From Heterohyrax brucei (taxonomy: Eukaryota > Chordata > Mammalia > Hyracoidea > Procaviidae): a DNA stretch of 64,000 bases. Of this stretch, positions 1 to 10,135 are shown in pieces (the stretch's first letter is position 1; each line of letters begins with the position of its first letter). The stretch covers positions 12,556,001 to 12,620,000 of the forward strand of contig CM053154.1 in the NCBI GenBank assembly GCA_028571685.1, read 5' to 3'. The notes under the pieces are model-generated. The model was not told the origin of the DNA. It saw only the letters and a program-made list of their open reading frames with translations, and ran no database searches. A program made the position numbers and the translations under genes.

Positions 1-184
1 AAAGCAAAAAACGTCCATTCTACAGCCTTTATTTTCTGTTTAAAGGAGAGACTAAGAAAGAAAAGAAAGAGGGAAGACAGGAGGGAGAAAAAGAAAAAAA
101 ATGAAGGAGTAAAGGAAGGAGGGAGGGCCTCTCCTCTCCTTATGACGGTGGTGACTTCAAAAAGAGCTGACCGACTGGGACCCA

Positions 185-415
185 GTGGAGCAGCTAGCCT
201 GCCCAGGGACAGAGTCAAGCTTCACCACATACCACCCTCACTGAGCTGAACACTTCCCTTGACTGTGCCTCAACTTCCCCCTCAGTGAAACAGGCAAACT
301 GCTGCCCCACAGGTTACTGTGAAGGTTAAATGACTGCTACATGTACACTGTTCAGCACATTACATGTCATGTAGTAGTTACGGCATATTATTTAACAACT
401 GTAACTTATGATTAC
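185..415 (+). repeat. MIR-like ancient SINE
   Basis: The stretch carries the usual MIR pattern: a line like tgcctcaacttccccctcag, a short 'tgtgaaggttaaatgac' block and an ACAGTGC-type end. It is strongly diverged, so the boundaries are approximate. Before it (47-126) is a purine-rich GGAA/GAAA low-complexity tract. Confidence 0.45.
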
Positions 416-646
416 TGCTTTTGATATGGAAAAACAAAGCTTAAAATTTATTTTTGATTACCAATTATAGTAAGCCTTTAATAAAATATAATCAATTCTG
501 ATAACTTGGTTATGAAACTCATATGTCTAACACCATCTACTTAAGGAAAAAAAACATGTTTCACTCAGCCAAAATCCAAGTAGCAAATGAAGGGGAAGAG
601 GGGATGTCTTCCCTTAAATATCTTACATTAAAAAGTAATACAACCT

Positions 647-1888
647 GAACTAGACAAGGATGCCCACTCTCACCTCTTCTAGTCAACACTGTGCTAGAAG
701 TTTTAGCCAGAGCAATTAGACAAGACCAAGAAATAAAGGGCATCTGCATTGGCAAAGAGGAAGTTAAAATCTCCCTGTTTGCAGATGATATGATTGTATA
801 TGCAGAGAATCCCAAGGAATCTATACGTAAACTACTCAAACTGACAGAAGAGTTCAGCAAAGTCTCAGGATACAAGATAAACATAAGTAAATCAGTAGGA
901 TTCCTTTATACCAACAACGAGACTGTTAAGGAAGAAATTATCAAATCAATACCATTTACGATAGCCCCTAAGAAGATAAAGTACCTAGGAATTAATCTAA
1001 CCAGAGAAATAACAGACCTTTACAAAGAGAACTACAAGCCCTTACTACAAGAAACTAAGAGAGACTTAGATAAATGGAAAAGCCTACCTTGCTCATGGAT
1101 AGGAAGACTTAACATTGTGAAAATGTCTATTTTACCCAAAGCAATCTATTTATATAATGCAATCCCAATACAAGTTCCAGTGACATTTTTTAGTGAGATG
1201 GAGAAACAAATCATCAATTTTGTTTGGAAAGAGAAGAAGCCCCGGACAAGTAAGGTACTACTAAAGAATAAGAACACACTGGGAGGCCTCTCATTACCTG
1301 ACTTTAGAACATATTACACTGCCACAGTGGTCAAAACAGCCTGGTACTGGTATAAGAACAGACAGATCGATCAGTGGAACAGAACTGAGACCCCAGAGAT
1401 GACACCATCTGCCTATGAACAGTTGATATTTGACAAAGGCCCTAAGACATTAAACTGGGGGAAAAACTGTATCTTCAACAAATGGTGCTGGCAAAATTGG
1501 ATATCCATCTGCAAGAAACTGAAACAAGATCCATATCTTACACCTTATACAAAAACCAACTCCAACTGGATAAAAGACCTAAATATCAAACCTAAAAACA
1601 AGAAAGCTCATCCAAGAAAAGGTAGGAACAACAATGGAAGTTTTAATACACAATACGGACAGACTCCAAAATCTGTCAAACAAACCACAATCATCAGAAG
1701 AGAAAATAGATAAATGGGATCTATTAAGAATTAAACACTTTCGCTCATCTGAAGACTTTATTAATAGAATTAAAAGAACACCTACAGAATGGGAAAAAAT
1801 ATTTGGAAACTCTATGTCAGACCGACGCCTGATTTCCATAATCTATAAGATACTACAAAATATCAACAAGAAGAAGACTTGTCTATAG
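647..1888 (+). pseudogene. L1 ORF2 fragment (reverse transcriptase C-terminal half)
   Basis: The frame contains the catalytic FADDMIVY box near 778-801 and the downstream thumb region ([46 protein letters not shown]). An extra base around 1591-1605 shifts the frame, and the product continues in another frame to WEKIFGNSMSDRRLISIIY. The ORF stops at 1888, where ORF2 sequence is joined directly to 3' UTR, so the zinc-knuckle-like Cys/His C terminus is absent. It lacks the endonuclease domain because of 5' truncation and cannot be autonomous. Confidence 0.92.
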
Positions 1889-1908
1889 AAGAAAAGACTC
1901 TTTGACAG

Positions 1909-1948
1909 CTGCAAGGGAGGGGAGGGAGGGAGGGGGGAAGGGTTTAGA
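1909..1948 (+). other. G-rich tract of the L1 3' UTR (possible G-quadruplex)
   Basis: Successive runs of three or more G separated by single A bases lie just after the ORF2 remnant. The matching C-rich stretch on the plus strand at about 30184-30220 is the same part of the minus-strand L1. A G-rich polypurine tract at this position is a known L1 3' UTR trait; quadruplex formation is inferred only. Confidence 0.6.
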
Positions 1949-2896
1949 TTAGATAGTTGCTAGGTATCTGGTTGGGTGAAATCGGTGATAGCACACATTA
2001 CAAACAAGAACAATATTAAGTGGACTTAAACACAACATGAGTACTCCTTCCATCTTAACTCAATATTGCAAGGATAGAGTAGCTGGGGCGGGGGGCGGGG
2101 GACCATGCTCTTAGGCGAAAGCGAGGCCAGTTGGCACAACTAGCGTTTTGCTAAGAGGGCTCTCTGCACCCCACGTTGGTGAGTGGCGTCTGGGGTCTTA
2201 AAAGCTGCCACGCTGCCATCCGAGGGCACAGCAAATGGTCCCAACTCAGCAGGAATGCATGCTCACCGAGGACCAAAATGACATGGGGGAAAGACAACCC
2301 AGAAGACAAAGAGACCCACATCAGTGGGTGCCTACATCGCCTTGGGACCGGACGAACTGGATGGTGCCTGGCCACCACCAGTGATAGCCGCGATGGAGCT
2401 CACTAAGTTGAGTCTCACTGGCAACACAAGAATAAAAAGGGGTGCACCTTGAGATCCCCACTAAAAGACCTCAAATGATGGTCCAGTGGTTTCAGGGTTC
2501 CCCTGGGAGCATGGCCCCTTGCCCTGATGCTGCCCTTGACCATAAATCGTAACGAAGGTCCACGCTTTGGACAGGAATGGATTGGACTTGGCGATGCAGA
2601 GTGACCATATATTGGATGCACTTTATGGTTCTATACATCTATAGGATGTCATCCTGCTGAACTCTGGCTGGAGGAAGGAGAGTGGGTGGAGAGGAGGGAA
2701 AAAAGAGACTATTGGGAGAACGAGACATGTATGGAGCAGAGAGGAACAGTGTGCTGTCACTGGGCAGGGAGAGCAGTGGAAGCTGCATATAGCTGGGTAT
2801 GTAAATTTATACGGGAATGCACATTTTCACTCAGTTATATTAAATAAAAAATTTTTAAAAAAGTAATATGACCTAATTAAGCAAAAAAAAAAAAAA

Positions 2897-3120
2897 AAGC
2901 CCACTAGACTCCTAGCAACAATATAGGACAGACTCACAGTGACCCCATGGGACAGAGCAGAGCTGTCCTACAGGGCTTCAAGGCTCTATCTTCGCAGGAG
3001 ACTGCTCTATCTTAGAAGGAGACTGCCACATCTTCCTTGTATTGAGCAGCTGGTGGGTTCAAACCACCAACCTTGCAGTTAGTAGCCAAGTACTTTAACC
3101 ACTGCACCACCAGGGCTCCA
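2897..3120 (-). repeat. AfroSINE, long variant
   Basis: AfroSINEs have a tRNA-like head (on the sense strand: a GAGCCCTGGTGG start, an A box around GTGGTTAAG and a B box GGTTCAAAC) followed by a body with GGGGCAGTTCTACTCTGTCC and a tail GTCGCTATGAGTCGG. Here the reverse complement of all these blocks is seen, with the head at 3120. The copy carries an extra internal block (ggagactgccacatcttcc). A possible target duplication acctaatta flanks it (2871-2879 and about 3125-3133), directly beside the L1 end. Confidence 0.85.
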
Positions 3121-3955
3121 ATCTAACCTAATTATTAGAGATTTCCTCTTTTGTGTCTTTCAGACTAAGAATATTCAAATTTCTCAACTGACCACATGTA
3201 AGTGTAAGGATGAAAAGGATGCCACTGAGTTAGGCTCAGCTCACTCTCTCTCCTTCTGTCTCCACAGCTGTATCTAGACTGAATCACAGAATCCACTTCA
3301 AATCCACTTCCCCTTCAATCACTATACACTCCAGGTGCTATCTGCAGACAGGATCTCAGGGAGGGGGTAAGAACTGAAATTAGTGAATGAGAGGAAGGGA
3401 TTACTTGCGTTCGTTATTTGTAACACCACTCCTATCATCTGTGTATTTGTTCAAACAACAAATGCAAAACTCAACATGCACAGAGAAACATCTGTCGCCA
3501 AACACCACCCTTACCAGTTTTGAACAGTAACACAAAACACACTCTAATAAATATCTGAGTTCAATAGTGCGGACGCCAGCAGACACGACAATACTCATGA
3601 TAAATGGCCTCATCGTTTTTTTCTTGTCACTGGGTTTTGGCGGTCGCTGTTTGATCAGCATCACAAGCAGAGGTGAGAAGCCCTTCACACCTCACTCCTG
3701 ATGCACGGGTTAGACACCACCAGATAAAGGCAAACTCATCGACACTAACCGTGTTAGCACAGATGAATGAGACAGCAATGGAAGAAACAGAAAGGGAAAA
3801 GGTTTGAAGTTTCTGAAAAGTTAAGAAAACAAAATAAAAAAGATAACACATGACCCTATTCAGCTATCAAGCTGCTTTGCTCATGGCATGGAATGGCAGC
3901 GGGCACACAGCAGGCTTTTAAATATCTGCTGATTAAAGGACTATAGGAGGTCTAA
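3121..3955. other. Intron 6 sequence with an unclassified CpG-bearing segment
   Basis: No exon or recognised repeat is visible. A stretch from 3401 to 3755 holds 12 CpG dinucleotides, more than its surroundings, and two overlapping minus-strand open frames of 95 and 74 codons. These frames show no family motif that I recognise and have no splice-like ends matching INPP5F exon 7. Confidence 0.5.
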
Positions 3956-4310
3956 TTAAGTTCACGAACTTATCCTAGAATATATCTCATTGTTCATGTG
4001 TTCATGAACATCCCTCACTGCTGAGTATCACTACGGTCACCTTGGAAGTCCTTCCCTGGGGAAGCCATGGAACAACGCCAGCGCCCTGTCCACCCTTCAA
4101 AGCAATTTGGGAACTCTTTCTGAAACGGCCATCAGAGCTGTCATCAGATTACCCTTGATGTCCTCAATGTCATCAAAATGTCTTCCTTTCAATATTTCCT
4201 TTATCTTTGGGTCAAGAAAAAAGTCACTGGGGGCCAGATCAGGTGAGCAGGGCGGGTATTCCAATACAGTTGTTTACTGGCTGAAAATGTTCTCACCGAC
4301 AACTATACAA
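3956..4310 (-). mobile_element. Mariner-like DNA transposon fragment (3' end)
   Basis: The minus strand carries the C-terminal end of a mariner-type transposase followed by about 140 bp ending in a TIR-like sequence, gataagttcgtgaacttaa, at 3956-3974. A similar motif, aattaagtttgtgaactt, occurs at 4309-4326. Only the last part of the transposase is present, so this is a deleted, non-autonomous relic. Confidence 0.75.
4097..4261 (-). pseudogene. Mariner transposase C-terminal remnant
   Basis: An open stretch of 54 codons plus a TGA stop contains SPDLAPSDFFL, the motif with the third catalytic aspartate of the D,D34D mariner transposases. It continues with KEILKGRHFDDIEDI, typical of the mariner C terminus. 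The first two catalytic aspartates are missing. It is too short to appear as an ORF with a start codon but is readable without any frameshift. Confidence 0.85.
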
Positions 4311-4500
4311 TTAAGTTTGTGAACTTGCCACCACACTCAATGGCCATTCCAGAAAGAGTTCCAAAACTGAAAGCAATTTTGGAGGGTGAACTAGGCCCCA
4401 GTGCTGGTGCACAGCCTCCCAAGGGGAGGACCTGGAAGGTGACTGCAGCGAGATTCCGCAATGAGGTAGGTAACACAACAATTAAGTTTTCAGACTTAGC
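4311..4500 (+). mobile_element. Second mariner 3' fragment, opposite orientation
   Basis: On the plus strand MAIPERVPKLKAILEG (4337-4384) matches MAVSERVPKLL at the end of the minus-strand copy. The following non-coding stretch (caaggggaggacctggaaggtgactgcagc) matches the sequence after the stop of that copy. It ends with a TIR-like ttaagttttcagactta. The two fragments therefore sit in inverted orientation. Confidence 0.65.
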
Positions 4501-4965
4501 TGTCGGAAACACATGTGAACCAAAGCTTCTTGGACAGAGTAAAGAAAGGAAGGAATCAATAAGCCACAGGAACCTCATTTAATAAACTCACCATATTCCC
4601 CATCTTACCTGAATCAACTATTGGCAGTTCTGGAGTGGCCTGTCTACTTCAGTTCTCCAATTTTAATGATCAAGAACCAAAATTGTCCTACTTTCAATGG
4701 GTACAAACAAAATATCCTCTTTATAAAATTCTGTGGATGGCAGGTCCACGACCTTAAATTGTTAGTATCCTAATGGAACCTGCTAAAAATAGAGGCTGTA
4801 GCTATGTACTGGGACAGTGAACTGCCTTAAAACAACGGTTCGGAATTCCTAAATGACCCCATTCTACAGGGGAATCTATTATAGTGAGATTTTTTATTTC
4901 AACATAAGTTAAAACACTTGCTTAACAACCAATGTTTAGGATATTTTAGCAACAACTACTCACAC
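4501..4965. other. Intron 6, no recognised feature
   Basis: Apart from the exon 6 donor at its right end I see no exon, RNA gene or identifiable repeat in this AT-rich stretch. Confidence 0.5.
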
Positions 4966-5020
4966 CAATCTCAGTAAGATCTTGTATCATGTATTTATTC
5001 CAAAAAAATCTGTCATCAAC
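4966..5020 (-). CDS. INPP5F: INPP5F exon 6, SAC domain continuation
   Basis: This 55-nt exon follows a CTCTTTCCAG acceptor and is closed by a G|GTGTGAG donor. It encodes VDDRFFWNKYMIQDLTEI plus the first base of the next codon. The RFFWNKYMIQDL motif is a hallmark of SAC-family phosphatases, where an aromatic-Trp-Asn block follows the Y-D-L-T block. It is separated from exon 5 by only 118 bp. The next exon, expected to complete a Gly codon, was not found in 1-4965, so intron 6 is at least 4.9 kb and leaves the window. Confidence 0.96.
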
Positions 5021-5138
5021 CTGGAAAGAGAAGAGAATGAACAGTTCAGAAACACAGATTACTGCAGTTTTCCTATAAAAGCCCATCCGGCCCATACACA
5101 GTCCAGTGGGCAAACCCTGTCCTGAGTTTTGGCAGTAC

Positions 5139-5306
5139 CTTCTGCCAGAGGGGGCGCCCATCCTTCTCCCCAGCGCTCTGCCTCTGCACGGAATTGGTCA
5201 GGTCATAAGTCAAGCTATAGTAAAAGGACTCCGAGTCCATGAACATCTTCAGTAACTCCTCAAGCAATCTCCTCTCCAACTTCTCCTTTTCTTTACTTTC
5301 CTTAAC
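5139..5306 (-). CDS. INPP5F: INPP5F exon 5, start of the SAC phosphatase domain
   Basis: This 168-nt exon is phase 0 at both ends, with a TTCTAG acceptor and an AAG|GTACTG donor. It encodes 56 residues: a charged VKESKEKEKLERRLLEELLK stretch, then MFMDSESFYYSLTYDLTNSV, then QRQSAGEKDGRPLWQK. The FYYSLTYDLTNS motif is the characteristic opening of a SAC domain, in which the nearby tyrosine/aspartate-rich strand precedes the catalytic core. Human is recalled to read STGERDGR where this sequence reads SAGEKDGR. Residues near the catalytic CX5R are not in this exon. Confidence 0.97.
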
Positions 5307-5525
5307 CTAGAAGAAGGGACATCTGCTATTATTACAGGAATTAAATGTGAAGCATTATGTTGATAACACACAGCTTCCTGAGAGAGAACTGAAAACAATC
5401 CCAAGGGCATGCAAATACAATGCTCTAATATGACAAAGTGTTCTGAAAATAAACGTACTGGCAGGAAAATTACTCCTCAATTAAAACTAATCAAAAATGT
5501 ACTCAAAGGCGTATCAAACTCTTAC

Positions 5526-5654
5526 TTTCTTTTTATTAGGTGCAGACACATTGGATTTAATATGTGTAAAGGTCTTCAGCAGAAATTTTGAGTCATCAGG
5601 AGATGGTATAATCTTCTCTGGTTTATTAATTCCAAAATGATGCTTCTTACAGAG
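5526..5654 (-). CDS. INPP5F: INPP5F exon 4
   Basis: This 129-nt exon is in phase 0 at both ends, between an ATTTAG acceptor and an AAA|GTAAG donor. It encodes 43 residues starting LCKKHHFGINKPEKIIPSP and ending NVSAPNKKK. It links the N-terminal part to the SAC domain. The lysine-rich end continues into the charged start of exon 5, giving a basic/acidic linker. It sits only 219 bp from exon 5, so exons 4, 5 and 6 form a compact cluster of about 690 bp between two very long introns. Confidence 0.96.
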
Positions 5655-5886
5655 CTAAATAATTAGAAAGAGATGATTCGTTAGCATTAATATTTGCTTG
5701 TTGAATGTTCAAGTAGGAGTGCTGCAGTGAAAGCTCCTGCTTGGGCATTTTATTTAACAATTAGCCTCAAGAATTCGTAGAGTGACCAAGACAACAACGG
5801 ATGTCAGCAAACACAGCTGCGACTTCAGTGATTAGAGAACTGCAGCACAGGAGACACAAAGAACACAGGGGAGGGCACGCTCAGGA

Positions 5887-6040
5887 GTCAACCCACCGCC
5901 ATCCAGTCAGTCCCAACTCACAGCAACTCAGTAAGACAAAACAGAACTGCCCTATTGGGTTTCCAAAGAGCACCTGGTGGATTCAAACTGCTGACTTTTT
6001 GGTGAGCAGCCACAACACCTAACCACTACACCTCCTTAGA
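5887..6040 (-). repeat. AfroSINE
   Basis: Reads as a reversed copy from the tail (ccgccatccagtcagtccc) to the tRNA-like head (acctaaccactacacctcc). Standard length, in intron 3. Confidence 0.85.
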
Positions 6041-8326
6041 ATTTAGAGGTGGGAAGTTCAAGTTAGGATTATAACTATGGTAAGTTCAAGGCTAATATAG
6101 CTACAAAACAAATATTCTGAGGTTATTTATGTTTCAAATATTGGTGTCTAAGATTAAAACTACCACAACATACATATTTGCAATGTTTCATGGTTATTTC
6201 ACAGCTATTTGAAAAATATTCGTTAATGCAAGTTGATTATTTCTGTTGAGAAATTGTCTTAAGAGTGCTGTACTGCGAATCTTACTAACAAGATCTTTGG
6301 TTGATGGAAAGGAGAGGAGAACTAAGTATACAGACACAGCTCCTGGGACTCTCCGTTCTCAGCTGAATCGCTGCCCTCAGCAAACATCAGTGGTAGTCCC
6401 AGATTTACTCGTGGGCCAGGTAAGCAGTCCTGAGAAAACCACCGCTCCCTTCTATCAACACACACCCTCGCCTTGGGAGATTCTCACCGGACAGCAGAGC
6501 AGCAGTTGTTAAAGATGCTTTCCTCTCAGTCGCCTGATGCTGCAGCTGCTTGCAGCACTAAGTAATTGTAGGTTAGCAATTTTCATATAGAATGTTAGTA
6601 ATTAGTCATATTAATAACACTTTCTTTTAAAAACTCTGATGGCTCACTTAAACCTAGCTACAGATTGCTGCAACTTTAATAATTCCAAACAGGATATTCT
6701 GCATTTGTTTGACATAATCAATCCTCAACGGCATTCAAATCAGCAAAATTTCCCCCCAGGGATGAATCAAAACTATTCTAAAGACCTAAGTACTGTAAAG
6801 CAAACCAGTAACAGCACCCTGTTCTGCACCCACCCTCCTGACTCTCTAAAAAAGGCCAATTTCCTGCTTAGGCCTCCTGCGGGGTCAGGGCCTTGCCTCC
6901 CTCCTCACTTCTTCTCTCCTCATGTCTCATACCTCCATTCCTGCCACCTATCTACAAGTTTAACACACCATTCTTCAACCCTGAAATCCCCACCACGAGT
7001 CAGCAGGGTTCAAACAGTGTCACACTTAGCAGGGTTGCTGGACCTGTGATGGGTATTGGCTGACTGAGGTAGGTCAAAGACTGAAAGCCCCAACCAAATG
7101 TTAGGGCCCACTGAAACAAGTCATCTCCTCAGCTTTGAAAAGGACAAAGCTTGTCCTCTTGTCTCTACAACATCCTCTCTCTGATGTCCACCTATCTGCC
7201 GTTTAATCAAAAAAAAAAAAGTCACCGTCTTTCATCATCTTAACTACCACTATATTGACTCATATCCTCCCGTCACTGACCCCCTAGCCAAGGTCTGTTT
7301 CCCGGATCTTGATCCTTTGCTGGCATGGCCCTGTCAAGTCATAGCTGACCCACTACCAGATCACCTTAGCAAGGCCTTGGCATCCTCCTCCAATATTCTC
7401 CTATTGACCCAACCATTTCATGGCTATTGCTACTGTGTTAATTTAGGTCTTTGTTTGGTCCAGACCAGTATTTCTCAAGGCAAATTCCCCCAGCACGAGA
7501 GAGAAGGGAATTCTTTATGTAGGATTATCCTACACAGTGCAGACACAGTAGCATCAAGCAACTTTTAAGTATTGAGCACAGCCGTAGGTCCCCCTCTCCC
7601 ATTTGGCCTTTTAACCCCCTTTATTTACACTGCAGGGGCCCCGTTTCCAGCTGTCACATCTGCTCCTGGAGCGTAGACGGCCCACACCTTCCGTTCTCTG
7701 CACTGTGAGATGTCTGGTTCACGGGGATACTGATTCTCTCTGAGCCCGGCAACGTCGTGTTTTTCTATTTTTATTTTCTATCTATACTCATATCATGGGT
7801 GGAACAGAACTGGTACAGGCCATTATCCTTTCTTTACCCACAAGTCCAGAGTCCCCAACACTCTGAAACCTGCAAGTTTTAAAAATGTTTGTTGCAAACT
7901 CATTAAATGACGAAACATGCTTTGAACTGATACGAGATTATGGATAGTCACTGCTGACCTCCCTTACCGTGAGTATTCACGAGTGTTTAAGAAATATTAA
8001 TGTGTTAGATTGTGGGGATAATACTTCAGACTCACTGATATACAAAACATATAGAATAACCCTTTGAAGCCCCCCTAAAACTCTGAGCTCTAAACCAAAT
8101 ATTGTTTCAGATAAGGCAGTACAGATCTGCATTGCAAAGCACAAACTCGGATTTTAGCAAAAAGTCATTCTCCATCCTTAAAACTAATTTTTCTAAATAG
8201 AAACTAAAATTACTTAAATACACACATTTTCAAAGGATATTTTAAAAGCTTCTACATAGTTAGCTTTAGAAAAAAACAGACCACTGTCTTTCTCAAAGGG
8301 TTAAATTCAATTCTGCCAAAAAAAAA
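6041..8326. other. Intron 3 stretch without recognised genes
   Basis: A 136-codon plus-strand open frame (6639-7049) starts MAHLNLATDCCNF and is rich in Ser, Pro and His. It shows no domain that I recognise and no splice context, and is treated as chance or a decayed repeat. Several AT-rich and pyrimidine-rich patches occur; no repeat family could be assigned. Confidence 0.45.
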
Positions 8327-8498
8327 ATTACCACCAAAACCAAACCCACTGCCACTAAGTCGATTCCAACTCATAGAGACCCTATAGGTCAGGGCAGAAC
8401 TGCCCCAGAGAGTTTCCAAGGAGCACCTGGTGGATTTGGACTGCTGATCTTTTGGTTAGGAGATGTAGCACTTAACCACTATACCACCAAGGTTTCCA
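8327..8498 (-). repeat. AfroSINE
   Basis: A well-preserved reversed copy preceded by an aaaccaaacccactgcc tail. The head, ending at 8498, shows the reversed A-box region cttaaccactataccacc. Confidence 0.9.
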
Positions 8499-9069
8499 AA
8501 AAAAGGAAGAGTGCAAATTACTTCTTGGGATCCCTTCTAGTCCTATGGTGTTCTGTTTAAACACAGCTCTCAGGATTACAAGGTACACGGTTGACAGTGG
8601 GATCACATTCCCTTTTCCAGAGACCCAGCCAGCTCTGTGAAGTGTGTGCTTAGGACCTTATCACAACCTGGATACATGTGATCTCAGAAAGAAAGCCACC
8701 ACCAGAGGCCCCATGATGTGCCTCCTGCTTCTTCTGATGCCCGTACAACTTAATGTTTCACAACCCAGAGGAAGGTCGGATATTGCTGCTGCTATTTAAG
8801 AAGAGGAAAATCAAATGTTTTACTTTAAACATTGGTCTCTAGGTATACCCATCTGGAATTAAAATTTTAAATAGACGTCTTGTGGGAAACTAAGTATGGA
8901 AAATGATGCACTTATCTATTAAGGCAATGAGATAAAGCAAACAAGATATGCAGACAAGGAATACAAACCCATAAAACTTTAAAGGGTGCTTTTTCAAAAG
9001 AAAGAACATCTATGTTCTCCCTTATTTGAGCCCTAAGATTCTTCATATCCTGTACAGATCATTTTAAAA

Positions 9070-9468
9070 GACTGGCACAAGGCTTAGGAAAACAGTCTAG
9101 CAATTCCTGAAAAGGTCAAACAAATTTACCATATGATCCAACAATTTCTTTCACCCCTAGGTATAAACTCACGAGAAATGAAAACATATGTCTACACCAA
9201 ATACCTGCACATGATTGTTCATGGCAGACTGTTCCTAACTATGAACGTCCAGAACAGCATTATTCACAACAGTTCCAAAACAGAAATAACACATATCCAT
9301 CAGCTAATGAATGGAGACATAAATGAAAACATTCTAAAACTGACTGTGATGACAGCTGCACAATTCTGGGAATATATTATAAACTAATGAACTGTGCACA
9401 TTAAATGGGTGAATTTTTATGGTATGTCAATTATATCTCAATAAAGTTGCTATTTTAAAATTGGTAAA
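9070..9468 (+). repeat. Ancient L1M 3' end
   Basis: Contains the recognisable late-ORF2/3' UTR L1M phrases: accatatgatccaacaattt, a 'cagcattattcacaacag' block, and the end ggtatgtcaattatatctca followed by ataaagttgctatttt. It is diverged and carries no intact frame. Confidence 0.75.
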
Positions 9469-9554
9469 CAAAGCACATACTTGAGGTAAAAATGCAACTG
9501 AGGCAGAAAACTAGAAATTTCTATTAATACTAGACTCTGAAATAAGTTGCTTCT

Positions 9555-10135
9555 CTTCCAATTACAGACGACAGGCTGGGCTCGGGCAGACATGAAACAG
9601 GGCCCGCAGTGCAGCATCTGAGGGCCCTGCCGGCAAACAGGGAAAGCAGTAGGCTATTCAAGGGACCCACAGGCCTCCAAAGACAGAGGAGTCAGCTTTG
9701 TTTAAAAACGTCTCTGACCAGACTTGATGGTCTGACAAGAGAGGAGAGTCCCTGGAAGACACGGCCCCTGGACTCCTGATTAGTCTAGAGCCGACACCAC
9801 GCCTAAAGCCGACTCTTTCAGACAAGACTGAGCGGGTCTGTAAGACCTAAAGCGATACACACAAGAGTGTGCTTCTTGGCTTAAGTAGATAAAAGAGACC
9901 AGCTGGGGAGCTCCTGTCCAGAGGTGAGACAAAAAGACAGAAGGGGACAGGAGATGGTTGAACGGCCACAGGAAATACGGGGTGGACAGGAGGAGTGAGC
10001 TGTCACGGGGCGGGGGGTGTGGGGGGGAGAACAGCCGCGGTCACATAAACAAAGTATGTATTATGCATAAGTTTTGTATGAGAAACCAATTCTAACTGTA
10101 AACTTCCACTTAAAACACAATAAATAAAAACATAT
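9555..10135 (+). repeat. Diverged LINE 3' UTR fragment of the afrotherian L1 type
   Basis: Blocks resemble the 3' UTR of the L1s at 1.9-2.9 and 48.6-51 kb: 'gatggtctgacaagagagg', 'gagagtccctggaagacacggcccctggac', an 'actctttcagacaagactg' block, and an end in 'aaacttccacttaaaacacaataaataaa'. A G-rich run occurs at 10007-10027. Boundaries are approximate. Confidence 0.6.

Larger units (their letters stand above)
630..2874 (+). mobile_element. 5'-truncated LINE-1 with target-site duplication
   Basis: The body (647-2857) holds the C-terminal half of ORF2 followed by an L1 3' UTR and an A-rich end. Flanking 17-bp direct repeats aaaaagtaatacaacct (630-646) and aaaaagtaatatgacct (2858-2874) differ at two bases and begin at a TT/AAAA-like endonuclease site. 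The element is antisense to INPP5F and lies in intron 6. Compared with the full-length copy at 29-36 kb it lacks about 640 bp spanning the ORF2 C terminus and the start of the 3' UTR. Confidence 0.93.

Noticed and set aside
1-4965. INPP5F exon 7
   Set aside because: No segment encoding the expected continuation of the SAC domain after DLTEI was seen on the minus strand.
6639-7049. 136-codon plus-strand open frame as a possible gene
   Set aside because: No recognised domain, no Kozak-like or splice context, composition (Ser/Pro/His/Asn) typical of chance frames, and it lies inside INPP5F intron 3 on the opposite strand.
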